Shown here: positions 8,582-17,834 of the stretch, piece after piece
How positions within the stretch are numbered: the first letter of the stretch is position 1
Layout: every line of letters starts with the position of its first letter
DNA from: Halorussus limi
Lineage (GTDB): Archaea; Halobacteriota; Halobacteria; Halobacteriales; Haladaptataceae
Direction: 5' to 3'
NCBI RefSeq assembly: GCF_023238205.1
Contig: NZ_CP096660.1
Location: 310,001 to 374,000, forward strand
DNA length: 64,000 nt
Position numbers and translations under genes: made by a program
Notes under the pieces: generated by a model
Database searches by the model: none
The model's input: only the letters and a program-made list of their open reading frames with translations
Told to the model about the DNA's origin: nothing

Positions 8582-9847
8582 TCAGCTCCCGTTGACCTCC
8601 AGCACGCGCCCCGCCGCGATGGTCTGGCCCATGTCTCGGACCGCGAAACTCCCCAACTCGGGAATCTCCGAGGAGGGTTCGATAGAGAGCGGCTTCTGGG
8701 GCCGGACCGTGATGACGGCGGCGTCGCCGCTCTGGATGAAGTCTGGGTTCTCCTCCTCGACTTCCCCGGAGGAGGCGTCTATCTTCTGGTCGATGGACTC
8801 GATGGTACACGCGACCTGCGCGGTGTGGGCGTGGAAGACCGGCGTGTACCCGTCCGTGATGACGCTCGGGTGCTGCATCACGACGATTTGAGCCGTGAAG
8901 GTCTCGGCGACCGACGGCGGGTCGTCGGCCGGGCCGCACACGTCGCCGCGGTGGATGTCGTCCTTGCCGATGCCCCGCACGTTGAACCCGACGTTGTCGC
9001 CGGGTTCGGCCCGCGGGACCTCCTCGTGGTGCATCTCGATGGTCTTGACCTCGCCGCCCACGTCGGAGGGCTGGAAGGAGACGTTGTCGCCGGTGTTCAG
9101 CAGGCCCGTCTCGACGCGGCCGACCGGGACCGTCCCGATGCCCGAGATGGTGTACACGTCCTGAATCGGGAGTCGGAGCGGCGCGTCCGTGGGCGGTTCG
9201 GGTTCTTCGAGGCCGTTGAGCGCCTCCAGAACGAGTTCGCCGTCGTACCACTCCATGTTACCGCTCCGCTCGACGACGTTGTCGCCCTCCAGCGCGGAGA
9301 TTGGGATGAAACTGGCGTCCTCGGTGGCGAACCGGACCTGATTCAGCAGGTCCTCGACTTCGGTGACGACCTCCCGGTAGCGACTCTCCTCGTAGTCCAC
9401 CCGGTCCATCTTGTTGACGCCGACGATGAGTTCGTTGATGCCGAGGGTGCGGGCGAGGAAGACGTGTTCTTGAGTCTGGGGCGCGACGCCGTCGTCGGCC
9501 GCGACGACCAGCACCGCGTTGTCGGCCTGACTCGCCCCGGTAATCATGTTCTTGACGAAGTCGCGGTGGCCCGGCGTGTCCACGATGGTGAAGTAGTACT
9601 CGTCGGTCTGGAACTCCTGATGGGCGATGTCGATGGTGACGCCGCGCTCGCGCTCCTCGGCGAGGTTGTCCATCACGTACGCGAACTCGAAGCCGCCCTT
9701 GCCCTTCTCCTCGGCTTCCTCCTTGTGCTGTTCGATGATGTGCTCCGGTACGCTCCCCGTCTCGTAGAGCAGTCGCCCCACGAGCGTCGATTTCCCGTGG
9801 TCAACGTGGCCGATGATGGCCAAGTTCTGGTGCGGTTTCTCTGGCAT
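8582..9847 (-). CDS. tuf: translation elongation factor EF-1 alpha
   Basis: A 421-residue GTPase that delivers aminoacyl-tRNA to the ribosome. G1 is GHVDHGKS (13-20), G3 is DTPGH (90-94) and G4 is NKMD (145-148). Domains 2 and 3 follow, with [26 protein letters not shown] and the C-terminal [15 protein letters not shown]. Length and domains are normal. Two things are unusual: G3 has Thr where haloarchaeal EF-1 alpha, as I recall, has Cys (DCPGH), and the neighbours are DUF5786 and an MFS gene rather than EF-2 or ribosomal protein S10. It could be the only copy, relocated, or a second paralogue. Confidence 0.9.
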   Translation of the reverse strand: MPEKPHQNLAIIGHVDHGKSTLVGRLLYETGSVPEHIIEQHKEEAEEKGKGGFEFAYVMDNLAEERERGVTIDIAHQEFQTDEYYFTIVDTPGHRDFVKNMITGASQADNAVLVVAADDGVAPQTQEHVFLARTLGINELIVGVNKMDRVDYEESRYREVVTEVEDLLNQVRFATEDASFIPISALEGDNVVERSGNMEWYDGELVLEALNGLEEPEPPTDAPLRLPIQDVYTISGIGTVPVGRVETGLLNTGDNVSFQPSDVGGEVKTIEMHHEEVPRAEPGDNVGFNVRGIGKDDIHRGDVCGPADDPPSVAETFTAQIVVMQHPSVITDGYTPVFHAHTAQVACTIESIDQKIDASSGEVEEENPDFIQSGDAAVITVRPQKPLSIEPSSEIPELGSFAVRDMGQTIAAGRVLEVNGS

Positions 9848-9914
9848 GGTAACTCTCCCCGTGTGACTCTAGGTGTCGTCTCGCAGAGTCAATATAGCTT
9901 CCGACGACCGACCC

Positions 9915-11117
9915 TCATCTCACGTCCGGCGCGTACCACGCCAGCGCGACACCCAGCACTGCGACGACGCCCGCGACCAAGAACGCCGGTCGGTAGCCCG
10001 CGGCGTCGATTATCGCGCCGCCCGCAATCGGCGCGACGAAGGCCCCGAGCAGGCCCACGCTGGTCAGCAGCGAGATGGCCGTGGTCCTGACCGCGGGCGC
10101 GACCACCTCCGGGACGTAGGTGTAGAGCAGGCCGATGGAGAGTTGGACCGCGAACCCCGCGACGACGACCAGCGCGACCGCACCGGCGACCCCCGAGACG
10201 GCGACGAACCCGACCACGGCGGGCGCGGCCGCGACGAACGCCAGCAGGACGACCGGGCGGCGCTGCCCGCCGAAGAGTCGGTCCGAGACGAGTCCGGCGC
10301 TGGTCCGCGAGACGACGCCGACGGCGGGGAACACCGCGGTCAGGAGACCGCTGACCGCGAGCGAGACGCCGAGGCTGTCGTTCAGATAGCTCGGGAGCCA
10401 ACTGTTGAGGAACAGGTACAGCGAGAACGCCAGAAAGGACAGGCCGTAGAGCGTCCACGCCGCCCCGTTGGTGAACAGGTCGCCGACCTCCTCGCGCGAC
10501 GGCGTCGCGGTCTCGACGCCGATGCGCCGTCCCTTCGTCGCCACCAGGAAGACGGCGACGCCGACCACCGCGATGGCCGCGAAGACCGGCAGCGTGGCGG
10601 CCCACCCGAAGGGGTCGGCGAGCAGGGGACTGCCGAACTGGCCGAGCGCGAACCCGACCGGCGCGCTCGCGGTGAACACCCCGACAGCGGTCGCGCGGAC
10701 GTCCGGCCCGACGGCCTGCCCGACCAGATTCGTGCCCGCGTTCCAGACCACGACGTAGGAGAACCCGCCCAGAATTCGGGAGGCGACCAGCCACCAGTAC
10801 GCGCCCGCCGTCGCGGCGACCCAACCCCACGCGCCGGCGACCAAGAGCGCGAGCGCCGCGACGGCGACCGCGCGCCGGACGCGAACCCGGTCGAGGACGA
10901 CCCCGACCGGGACGCTGGTGACGACCGCGGTCAGGTACATCACGCTGACCAGCCACGACCCCGCGGTCGGCCCGACCCCGAGCGAGTCCCGGACGAGCGG
11001 AAGGACGCTGGCGGGCGCGATTTCGTACGCGCCCGCCGCGGCCGAGAGCGTGAAGAGTCCGGCGACGAGGCCGACGGTTCCGCGGCGCGCGCCGGAGGCG
11101 TCTGAGTCGTCGGTCAC
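9915..11117 (-). CDS. MFS transporter
   Basis: A 400-residue major facilitator superfamily protein with about twelve hydrophobic segments and a central cytoplasmic linker near residue 195-205 (TKGRRIGVETATPSREEV). The loop 2-3 signature is visible as PVGVVLDRVRVRR (about residue 77), and a second copy as SAGLVSDRLFGGQRR in the C-terminal half. The substrate is unknown. The gene lies upstream of the EF-1 alpha gene on the same strand with 67 bases between, including ATATAGC near 9894, so the two are probably separate units. Confidence 0.85.
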   Translation of the reverse strand: MTDDSDASGARRGTVGLVAGLFTLSAAAGAYEIAPASVLPLVRDSLGVGPTAGSWLVSVMYLTAVVTSVPVGVVLDRVRVRRAVAVAALALLVAGAWGWVAATAGAYWWLVASRILGGFSYVVVWNAGTNLVGQAVGPDVRATAVGVFTASAPVGFALGQFGSPLLADPFGWAATLPVFAAIAVVGVAVFLVATKGRRIGVETATPSREEVGDLFTNGAAWTLYGLSFLAFSLYLFLNSWLPSYLNDSLGVSLAVSGLLTAVFPAVGVVSRTSAGLVSDRLFGGQRRPVVLLAFVAAAPAVVGFVAVSGVAGAVALVVVAGFAVQLSIGLLYTYVPEVVAPAVRTTAISLLTSVGLLGAFVAPIAGGAIIDAAGYRPAFLVAGVVAVLGVALAWYAPDVR

Positions 11118-11184
11118 GACGCCCTGTTTTCAGGACAGGTATAAAACTCCGGCTTTGGCGGAAATCTCGGCGCGGGTCCCGCCG

Positions 11185-11415
11185 CTACTCGCTCTCGGCG
11201 GCTTGCCGCCACGCCAAGAGGGCGAACCCGACGAGGAAGAACCCGACCGAAATCGGCATGCCGAGCGAGAACAGCGACGCCGGCACTCCCGGCGGTTGAA
11301 CCTCGGCGATGACGGCCAACAGCCACCCGGAGAACACGACGGTCCCGGCGTTCGTCCACGTTCGCCAGTGGGCGAGACGCCGGACCGACCACCGGCGGTT
11401 TGCGAGTCGTCGCAC
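11185..11415 (-). CDS. small membrane protein, two predicted helices
   Basis: A 76-residue protein read from a GTG at 11415. Hydrophobic stretches near residues 22-36 (NAGTVVFSGWLLAVI) and 48-70 (FSLGMPISVGFFLVGFALLAW) suggest two membrane helices with a basic N terminus. The start is supported by a TATA-like GTATAAGG about 24-28 bases upstream on this strand, as in leaderless haloarchaeal transcripts. No family recognised. Plausible but short. Confidence 0.5.
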   Translation of the reverse strand: MRRLANRRWSVRRLAHWRTWTNAGTVVFSGWLLAVIAEVQPPGVPASLFSLGMPISVGFFLVGFALLAWRQAAESE

Positions 11416-11585
11416 GAACCGAACTCCGGCCCTCTCTTCCTTATACGTGTCGGAAAACTAACCCTCGCGCTCACTGCTGGATAAGTGTAAGAACTCAAAC
11501 AAAAATGCTGTTCAGACAACACTTTTTCCGGAGTCGGGCGAAGTCGTCCCATGGCGACTCAGACCTCCCCCGCGAGGGTGATTCG

Positions 11586-12662
11586 ATGACCGTCTGGCGG
11601 ACCGCCGACCCGGACGCTCGACTGACCGACGCCGACGAACTGGGACCGCCCGAGGAGACGACGCCCGCCGACGCGCAGGCCGCGGTTAACTTCGTCGTCT
11701 TCGACCCAGAATGGCTCCCCGAGGACTGTCGGGTCGAGTCGGTCACGCGCCGCCCCGAGCGACCGCCGGGCCGCCCGGCCGACGCGTCTGTCGAGGCGGC
11801 GAACCAGACGCCCCACAGCGAGGGCAACCCCTGTAGCCTCCGTACGGTCGTCGCGGGCGAGGACCGCCGACTCAGACTCAAGCAGTTCTGCTACGATTGG
11901 GCGCCGCCCGCCGCGAGCGTCGCGCCGCTCTGGCGCACCCCCGAGCCGACGCCCTTCGACTGCGGCGACGCGGTGGGATGGCTCGGCACCGACTACAAGG
12001 ACAACCGCGGCGCGTGCGTCCAGCGCGACCGGACCCAAATCGAACTATCGGTCACGGCTGGCGAGTTCTCGGACGAGGAGCTAATCGGTCTCCTCGACGG
12101 CCTGACGCCCGCCGACCCCGCGGGGGCCAACCGCGTCCGGCGGGTCCCGTTCCACCGATTGAACTACTGGGCGCGCTACAAGGTCCGGCCGCCGGTGGTT
12201 CCCCACGGTCTGTGGGACTACGCGCCCGAGCATCCCTACGAGGAGAGCCTCGTCCTCTCGCCGGTCGCGCTCCGCGAGCGCTCGCCGGTCCCCGCGCTCC
12301 TCCCGACGGGCGACCGGTTCGTCCTCGACTCGGCGCTCGCGTTCACCGAAGCCGACGCGGTGGAGGCGGTGTTCCGCCACCGGGCGAACGCGAGCGACCA
12401 CCTCTGGCTGACGGCCGCCGACGCGGGGAGTCCGCTCGCGCCGTCGCTCCCGCCGGAGGCGTCCGACCAGTCGGCCGAGGCCCGGGAGGCAATCGACCTG
12501 CGCGAGACGACGGTTCACTGCGCCGCCCTGACCGAGGAGCGGGGCGCGTGGGAAGCGCTCTGGGAGGAAGACGGCGTTCGCTACGCGGTCTGGGCCGGAG
12601 CGTCCCAAGAGTTAGACGGTCGAGCGTTCCGGAGCGTCGTGGACTCGCTGGAAGCGCCCTGA
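11586..12662 (+). CDS. conserved-looking haloarchaeal protein of unknown function
   Basis: A 358-residue soluble acidic protein starting MTVWRTADPDARLTDADELG. The ATG at 11586 follows GAGGGTGATTC, which resembles the GGAGGTGAT ribosome-binding consensus; the open frame extends to 11400 but the upstream part is not protein-like. Visible features are FVVFDPEWLPEDC, KQFCYDWAPP, PFDCGDAVGWLGTDYKDNRGACV (four Cys in total) and a repeated pattern of short beta-rich segments ending each half with VDSLEAP-type helices. No signal peptide or membrane segment. I do not recognise the family. Confidence 0.7.
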   Translation: MTVWRTADPDARLTDADELGPPEETTPADAQAAVNFVVFDPEWLPEDCRVESVTRRPERPPGRPADASVEAANQTPHSEGNPCSLRTVVAGEDRRLRLKQFCYDWAPPAASVAPLWRTPEPTPFDCGDAVGWLGTDYKDNRGACVQRDRTQIELSVTAGEFSDEELIGLLDGLTPADPAGANRVRRVPFHRLNYWARYKVRPPVVPHGLWDYAPEHPYEESLVLSPVALRERSPVPALLPTGDRFVLDSALAFTEADAVEAVFRHRANASDHLWLTAADAGSPLAPSLPPEASDQSAEAREAIDLRETTVHCAALTEERGAWEALWEEDGVRYAVWAGASQELDGRAFRSVVDSLEAP

Positions 12663-12679
12663 GGCGGCGGCTCTCGGCA

Positions 12680-13639
12680 CTACTCGTAGGCGCTCTCGAT
12701 GCGCTCGAACTGGTCGTCCGACAGCGACACGTCCGTCGCGCCGAGATTCTCCTCCAGTTGGTCGGGCGTCCGCGCGCCGACGATGGGAATGCATTGGAAC
12801 TCGCGCTGGTCGGCCAACCACCGGAGCGAGACCTGCGCGGGCGTGGCGTCGGTCTCGTCGGCGACGCTCCGAACCTCGTCCAGCACGTCCCACTGGCGCT
12901 CGTCGAACCGGTTCTTCCAGTCGTAGAGGTCGCCGCGCGACCCCTCCGGACCGTCGCCGTCGCGCTCGTACTTGCCGGTGAGAAAGCCGCCTTCGAGCGG
13001 CGAGTAGGGACAGACCGCGAGGTCGCGGTCGGCGCACACGTCGAGGTACTCCGCCACCGGGTCGCGGTAGGCCGCGTTGAACCGGGGTTGGGTCACCTCG
13101 AAGCGTTCGAGTCCCTCCACGTCGCTGGTCCAGAGCGCCTTAGTCAGCTTCCACGCCGACATCGAACTCGCGGCGAGGTAGTTGACTTTCCCCTCGCGCA
13201 CGAGGTCGTTCAGCGTCCGGAGGGTCTCCTCGACGGGCGTCTCCTCGTCCCAGCGGTGGATGTAGTACACGTCGAGGTAGTCGGTGCCGAGGCGTTCGAG
13301 CGTGCCCTCTATCTGGTTCCGGATGTGCTTGCGCGAGAGGCCCCGGTCGTTCGGGCCGTCGCCGACGCCGAAGTAGACCTTCGAGGCCAGCACGAAGTCC
13401 TCGCGGTCGTAGTCCGAGAGCCAGTCGCCGATCCACTCCTCGGCGGTGCCGTTGGGGTCGCCGTAGACGTTCGCGGTGTCGAGGAAGTTGATTCCAGCGT
13501 CCCACGCGGCGTCGAGCAGGTCGAACGCGGTCGAGCGGTCGGTCTCGACGGTGCCGTCGGTCTCCTTGGCGAAGCGCCACGTGCCGAAGCAGAGTTCCGA
13601 GACTTTCGTGCCGGTGGACCCGAGTCGGACGTACTCCAT
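12680..13639 (-). CDS. aldo/keto reductase
   Basis: A 319-residue NADP-dependent reductase of the AKR superfamily (TIM barrel). The catalytic tetrad is visible: D54 and Y59 in NFLDTANVYG, K88 in VLASKVYFG and H128 in DVYYIHRW. The cofactor-binding end reads IPIVGARTPDQLEENLGA. Length is typical. The physiological substrate cannot be deduced. The gene is convergent with the unknown gene at 11586-12662, only 17 bases away, and alone on its strand. Confidence 0.88.
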   Translation of the reverse strand: MEYVRLGSTGTKVSELCFGTWRFAKETDGTVETDRSTAFDLLDAAWDAGINFLDTANVYGDPNGTAEEWIGDWLSDYDREDFVLASKVYFGVGDGPNDRGLSRKHIRNQIEGTLERLGTDYLDVYYIHRWDEETPVEETLRTLNDLVREGKVNYLAASSMSAWKLTKALWTSDVEGLERFEVTQPRFNAAYRDPVAEYLDVCADRDLAVCPYSPLEGGFLTGKYERDGDGPEGSRGDLYDWKNRFDERQWDVLDEVRSVADETDATPAQVSLRWLADQREFQCIPIVGARTPDQLEENLGATDVSLSDDQFERIESAYE

Positions 13640-13751
13640 GTTCTCCGTGTCGGTGTTTCCGTCCTTAGTTCTGTGCGTGGAGTCGGCGCGGGCGAACTGG
13701 TGGGCCTGGCGCGAGAACGTCCGTTCCGGGGCTCGGAGCGCCTTCGGCGGT

Positions 13752-16502
13752 TCAGCGGACGTTTCGGAACTCGAACTGCGCCCCGCCGGCCTCGCTCTCG
13801 GTCACGGACACGTCCCACTCGTACACCTCGGCCAACTCCCGGACGAACGCAAGCCCCAATCCGGTACCTCCCTGCTCGGCCGCGGTCGTGTAGCCGATTT
13901 CGAAGATGTCGTTCCGCTGGTCGGCCGGGATTCCGACGCCGTCGTCGGCCACGTAGAACCCGCCGGCAGTCCGCTCCGCTCCCTGCCGAGCCTCGTCCTC
14001 GCTCCGCTCGGACGAGACGCCGACCGACCCGTCCGTCGAGTCGCCGCCCGCGGAGTCGGTCGGGAGTTCGCCCACCGTGACGGTGAGGTCGCTGCCGCCG
14101 TGTTCGACGGCGTTCTCGAACAGGTTCTGGAACAGGTGGCGGACGTACGTCTCGTCGGCCTGAATCGTCCGGTCGAGCGTCACCTCCAGCGTCGCGTCCG
14201 GGGCCTCGACCTCTTCCCACGCGTCCCGCGCCACGTCCGCCAGCGGGACCGGGGCCTGCTCGTCGACCGCCTCGCGGCCCCGCGCCAACACCAACAGCAC
14301 GTCTATCATGTCCTCGATGCGGTCGAACGCCTCGGTGACGTAGTCGACCGCCTCCGGCGCTTCGTCGGTCGGCAGTTGGCGACCGTATATCTGGCCGATG
14401 GTGACGGGGTTGCGCAACTCGTGGGCGAGCATGCTCGCGAAACTGTCCAAGCGGTCGTTCTGGTGTTGCAGGCGGCGCTCGCGGTCGGTTCGCTTGAACG
14501 CGGCTTCCGCGGTCGCCGCGACGAGTTCGACGAGGTTCCGCATCTTCCCGTCGAACGACTCCTGCTCACCCACACCGACGGCGAGGACGCCGTACTCGCC
14601 GAGCGGAACCAGCATCGTCCGGTGGGTACCGCTCTCTCCCGACGGCGCGACCGAGTCGGTGAACTGGGTTTCGCCTCGTTCGAAACTCGTCCAGATGGGA
14701 GAGTCCGCACCCGCGCTGACAGTGACCGGTCGGCCCGCGCCCGCGTCGCCCCGGGACGACGCCGCTATCGGTTCGAGGGCGTTCTCGGCGGTATCGAAGG
14801 CGTACACGACCGCGTCGGCCAACGAGATGTCGTCGGTGAGGGTCCCGACGATGATGTCGCCGATTTCCGTCTGGGTCTCGGTCCGGAGCAACTCCCGCGT
14901 CGATTCCTGCAACGCGGTCAGCGTCTGCTCGCGTTCCTTGCGCCTGATAGCCGCTATCGCGTGGCTTATCGTCTCGCCCAACTCGCTCAGCACGGCGATT
15001 TTGCGCTGGTCGAACGCCGACTCGTGGTCGGCGTACACGGTCAGGACGCCGTACTCGACCTCGTCGTAGAGGAGCGGGACCGAAATCGCCGACTCGAAGC
15101 CTTCGGCGAGCGACGCCTGTCGCCACGGTTCGCCGTCCGAGTCCCTCTGCAGTCGCTGGACGGGTTGGACCGACCCGGTTCGGAGCGCGAGCGCCCCGAC
15201 GCCCTTCTCCGTCTCCTTGGCGTCGTCGGTGTTCGCGTTCCGGACCGTCTCCAGATACTCGTCGTCGACCCCGGCCCACGTTCGGGGCGTGATGTCCTCG
15301 TAGTCCTCGGTGAACTCGCCGACCCACGCGGCCGAGTAGGTGGTCGAGGACGCCAACCGATTGCACACCGCCTGCTCGATTTCCTCGCGCGTGGTCGCCG
15401 TGACGAGCGCTTGGTCGATGTCCCGGATGACAGTGTTTATCTGGTTGAGTTCGTCCAACTCGTCGCGCTGTGCGCGGAGTCGCTGCTCGTACTCGTGGCG
15501 CTCGGTCATGTCCCGCGTGACCTTCGCGAACCCGCGGACCTCTCCTTCGTCGTCGTAGAGCGCCGTGATGATGACGTTCGCCCAGAACGTGGTCCCGTCC
15601 TTCCGGACGCGCTTGCCCTCGTCTTCGACTCGCCCCTGCTCGGCGGCGACGCTGAGGTTCTGTTCGGGCCGACCCGCCTCGCGATCCTCGTCGGTGTAGA
15701 ACGCCGAGAAGTGTTGGCCGACGATTTCGGCCTCGTCGTAGCCCTTGAGTTGCTTCGCGCCGTCGTTCCACGTCTGGACGATACCGTCGGCGTCGAGCAG
15801 GAAGATGGCGTAGTCTTTGACCTCGCGCACGAGCGTCTCGAACCGCTCTTTCTCCTTTCGGAGTCGCTGCTCGTACTCGTGGCGATCGGTCATGTCCCGC
15901 GTGACCTTGATGAACCCTTGGAGTTCGCCGTCGTCGTCCCGAATCGCCGTAATCGTGACGCTCGCCCAGAACGTGGTCCCGTCTTTCCGGACGCGCCACC
16001 CCTCGTCGGTGACCCGCCCGTTCTCGACGGCCCTCTCGATGTTCCGTTGGGGGACGCCCGCCTCGCGGTCCTCGTCGGTGTAGAAGTTGGAGAAGTGTTG
16101 GCCGAGGATGTCGGCCTCGTCGTAGCCCTTGAGTTGCTTCGCGCCCTCGTTCCACGTCTGGACGCGGCCCTCGCGGTCGAGGACGAAAATCGCGTAGTCG
16201 GTGACCGCCTCGACGAGGTTGCGGAACTGCGCTTGGTCGAGCGCGGCCTCCGAACTCTCCTCGACGGTCTCCGAGGACTCGGGCGGTCGCCACCAGACGC
16301 GCTCGCCCGTCCCGACCGTCTTGGCTTCGAGCGCACCCCGGCCGACCAGTTCGTCGAGTTCGTCGGCGACCGTCTCGGGGGTGCGGCCGAGTTCGTCGGC
16401 GATTTCGCTCGCCGTCAGCGGCGTTCCGGGGACGTCAACTCGCGTAAACACGTCGAATACATCGTCGAACGTGTCCGGCGACGACGGCCCTGACGTTTCC
16501 AT
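13752..16502 (-). CDS. multi-sensor histidine kinase (wHTH-PAS-PAS-GAF-GAF-HisKA-HATPase)
   Basis: A 916-residue soluble sensor kinase. An N-terminal winged-helix segment (about 15-75, LTASEIADELGRTPETVADELDEL) is followed by two nearly identical PAS domains, each with DYAIF, QTWN-GAKQLKGYDEA and FYTDEDREAG. Then come two GAF-like regions, a HisKA helix with the phospho-acceptor His in SMLAHELRNPVT, and HATPase motifs NAVEHGG, DDGVGIP and GGTGLGLAF. The start METSGPSS (ATG 16502) was chosen because a TATA-like TTTATAC lies about 28 bases upstream, while a longer frame would read through that box. No membrane helices. No response regulator is adjacent. Confidence 0.88.
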   Translation of the reverse strand: METSGPSSPDTFDDVFDVFTRVDVPGTPLTASEIADELGRTPETVADELDELVGRGALEAKTVGTGERVWWRPPESSETVEESSEAALDQAQFRNLVEAVTDYAIFVLDREGRVQTWNEGAKQLKGYDEADILGQHFSNFYTDEDREAGVPQRNIERAVENGRVTDEGWRVRKDGTTFWASVTITAIRDDDGELQGFIKVTRDMTDRHEYEQRLRKEKERFETLVREVKDYAIFLLDADGIVQTWNDGAKQLKGYDEAEIVGQHFSAFYTDEDREAGRPEQNLSVAAEQGRVEDEGKRVRKDGTTFWANVIITALYDDEGEVRGFAKVTRDMTERHEYEQRLRAQRDELDELNQINTVIRDIDQALVTATTREEIEQAVCNRLASSTTYSAAWVGEFTEDYEDITPRTWAGVDDEYLETVRNANTDDAKETEKGVGALALRTGSVQPVQRLQRDSDGEPWRQASLAEGFESAISVPLLYDEVEYGVLTVYADHESAFDQRKIAVLSELGETISHAIAAIRRKEREQTLTALQESTRELLRTETQTEIGDIIVGTLTDDISLADAVVYAFDTAENALEPIAASSRGDAGAGRPVTVSAGADSPIWTSFERGETQFTDSVAPSGESGTHRTMLVPLGEYGVLAVGVGEQESFDGKMRNLVELVAATAEAAFKRTDRERRLQHQNDRLDSFASMLAHELRNPVTIGQIYGRQLPTDEAPEAVDYVTEAFDRIEDMIDVLLVLARGREAVDEQAPVPLADVARDAWEEVEAPDATLEVTLDRTIQADETYVRHLFQNLFENAVEHGGSDLTVTVGELPTDSAGGDSTDGSVGVSSERSEDEARQGAERTAGGFYVADDGVGIPADQRNDIFEIGYTTAAEQGGTGLGLAFVRELAEVYEWDVSVTESEAGGAQFEFRNVR

Positions 16503-16633
16503 AACTATTCGTCGTACGCCGTCCGTATAAATAGCCCCTTTCGAAAGCACCTCTCGGCGGGACCGGGGTCGAGAACCGCGCGACGGTCGCCGCGACCCAC
16601 CGATTTAACCCCGACCCGCGGAAACACGAACCC
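16503..16633. promoter_or_regulatory. divergent promoter region between kinase and alcohol dehydrogenase
   Basis: A 131-base spacer with one box per direction: GTATAAATAG (around 16524-16533), serving the kinase on the minus strand about 28 bases before its ATG, and GATTTAACC (around 16601) about 28 bases before the dehydrogenase ATG at 16634. Both suit leaderless starts. Confidence 0.55.
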
Positions 16634-17695
16634 ATGAAGGCCGCGGTGTTACGGGAGTACGGCGAACCGCTCGAAATCGAGGACGTATCCGACCCGCGAC
16701 TCGCGGAACACGGTCTCGTCGTCGAGACCGAAGCCTGCGGCATCTGCCGGAGCGACTGGCACGCGTGGCAGGGCCACGGCGAGTGGGCCGACGACCGGGT
16801 TCCGAAGGGCCAGATCCTGGGCCACGAACCCGCCGGACGGGTCGTCGCCGTCGGCGACTCGGTCGACCGATTCCGGGAGGGCGACCGAGTCGCGGTCCCG
16901 TTCAACCTCGGGCGGGGCGACTGCGACCACTGTCGGAACGGCCGGGGCAACGTCTGCGAGGACGGACTGGCGCTCGGGTTCGAGGCCGACGCGCCCGGCG
17001 CGTTCGCCGAGCGAGTCCACGTGCCCTACGCCGATTACAACGCCGTGGAACTCCCCGACGGCGTCTCGCCCGTCGAGATGGCCGGACTCGGGTGCAGATT
17101 CGCTACCGCGTACCACGGACTGGCCCACCGGGCGGACCTGACGCCCGGTGACTGGGTCGCGGTCCACGGATGCGGCGGGGTCGGCCTCTCGGCGGTCCAC
17201 GTCGCGGACGCGCTCGGCGCGAACGTCGTCGCGGTCGATTTGGACGACGAGAAACTGACGAAGGCCCGCGAACTCGGCGCGGACGAGACCGTGAACGCCG
17301 GGCGCGTCGCTGACGTGCCCGGGCGCGTCCGGAGCGCGACGGACGGAGGTGCCAACGTCTCGGTGGACGCGCTGGGCGTCGCCGAGACCTGCCGGAACTC
17401 GGTCGCCTGCCTCCGGAAGCGGGGCCAGCACCTCCAACTCGGCCTGACGACCGACGAGGAGCGCGGCGAGGTGTCGCTCCCGACCGACGCCATGACGATG
17501 AACGAGGTGACGTTCCTCGGTTCCCGGGGGATGCCGCCGACGCGCTACGGCGAACTCCTCCGCATGCTCGACCGCGGCACGGTCTCGCCCGCGGCGCTGG
17601 TGACGAACGAGGTCGGACTCGACGACGTGCCCGACCGCCTCGCCGCGATGAGCGACTACGGCACGGTCGGCATCGAAGTCGTCACCGAGTTCTGA
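16634..17695 (+). CDS. zinc-dependent alcohol dehydrogenase (MDR family)
   Basis: A 353-residue medium-chain dehydrogenase. The catalytic zinc site is shown by C35 in ACGICRSDWH, GHE at 63-65 and C154 in GLGCRFATAYHG. The NAD(P)-binding Rossmann motif is GCGGVGLSAV, with an acidic residue after the second strand (VAVDLDD) that favours NAD. The structural zinc lobe has only three cysteines (C97, C100, C108): the position expected to hold the first one is R94 in NLGRGDCDHC. The substrate is unknown. The TATA-like GATTTAACC upstream supports the ATG used. Confidence 0.87.
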   Translation: MKAAVLREYGEPLEIEDVSDPRLAEHGLVVETEACGICRSDWHAWQGHGEWADDRVPKGQILGHEPAGRVVAVGDSVDRFREGDRVAVPFNLGRGDCDHCRNGRGNVCEDGLALGFEADAPGAFAERVHVPYADYNAVELPDGVSPVEMAGLGCRFATAYHGLAHRADLTPGDWVAVHGCGGVGLSAVHVADALGANVVAVDLDDEKLTKARELGADETVNAGRVADVPGRVRSATDGGANVSVDALGVAETCRNSVACLRKRGQHLQLGLTTDEERGEVSLPTDAMTMNEVTFLGSRGMPPTRYGELLRMLDRGTVSPAALVTNEVGLDDVPDRLAAMSDYGTVGIEVVTEF

Positions 17696-17834
17696 GTCGG
17701 TTCCCCGTCGCGTCTCTGTCCTCCACGTCGCTAATCTGTCGTACCGCGTCGCCACTCTGTCACGTCCCGCCGCGGACGCGGAGTAACTACCCGATAACAA
17801 AATACGGCGCTCTCCCTAGCGTTCGTAGCCGGAA

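Noticed and set aside
13476-16493. Open frame of about 1,005 codons antisense to the first kinase
   Set aside because: Same shadow effect from GC-rich third positions; no recognisable motif.
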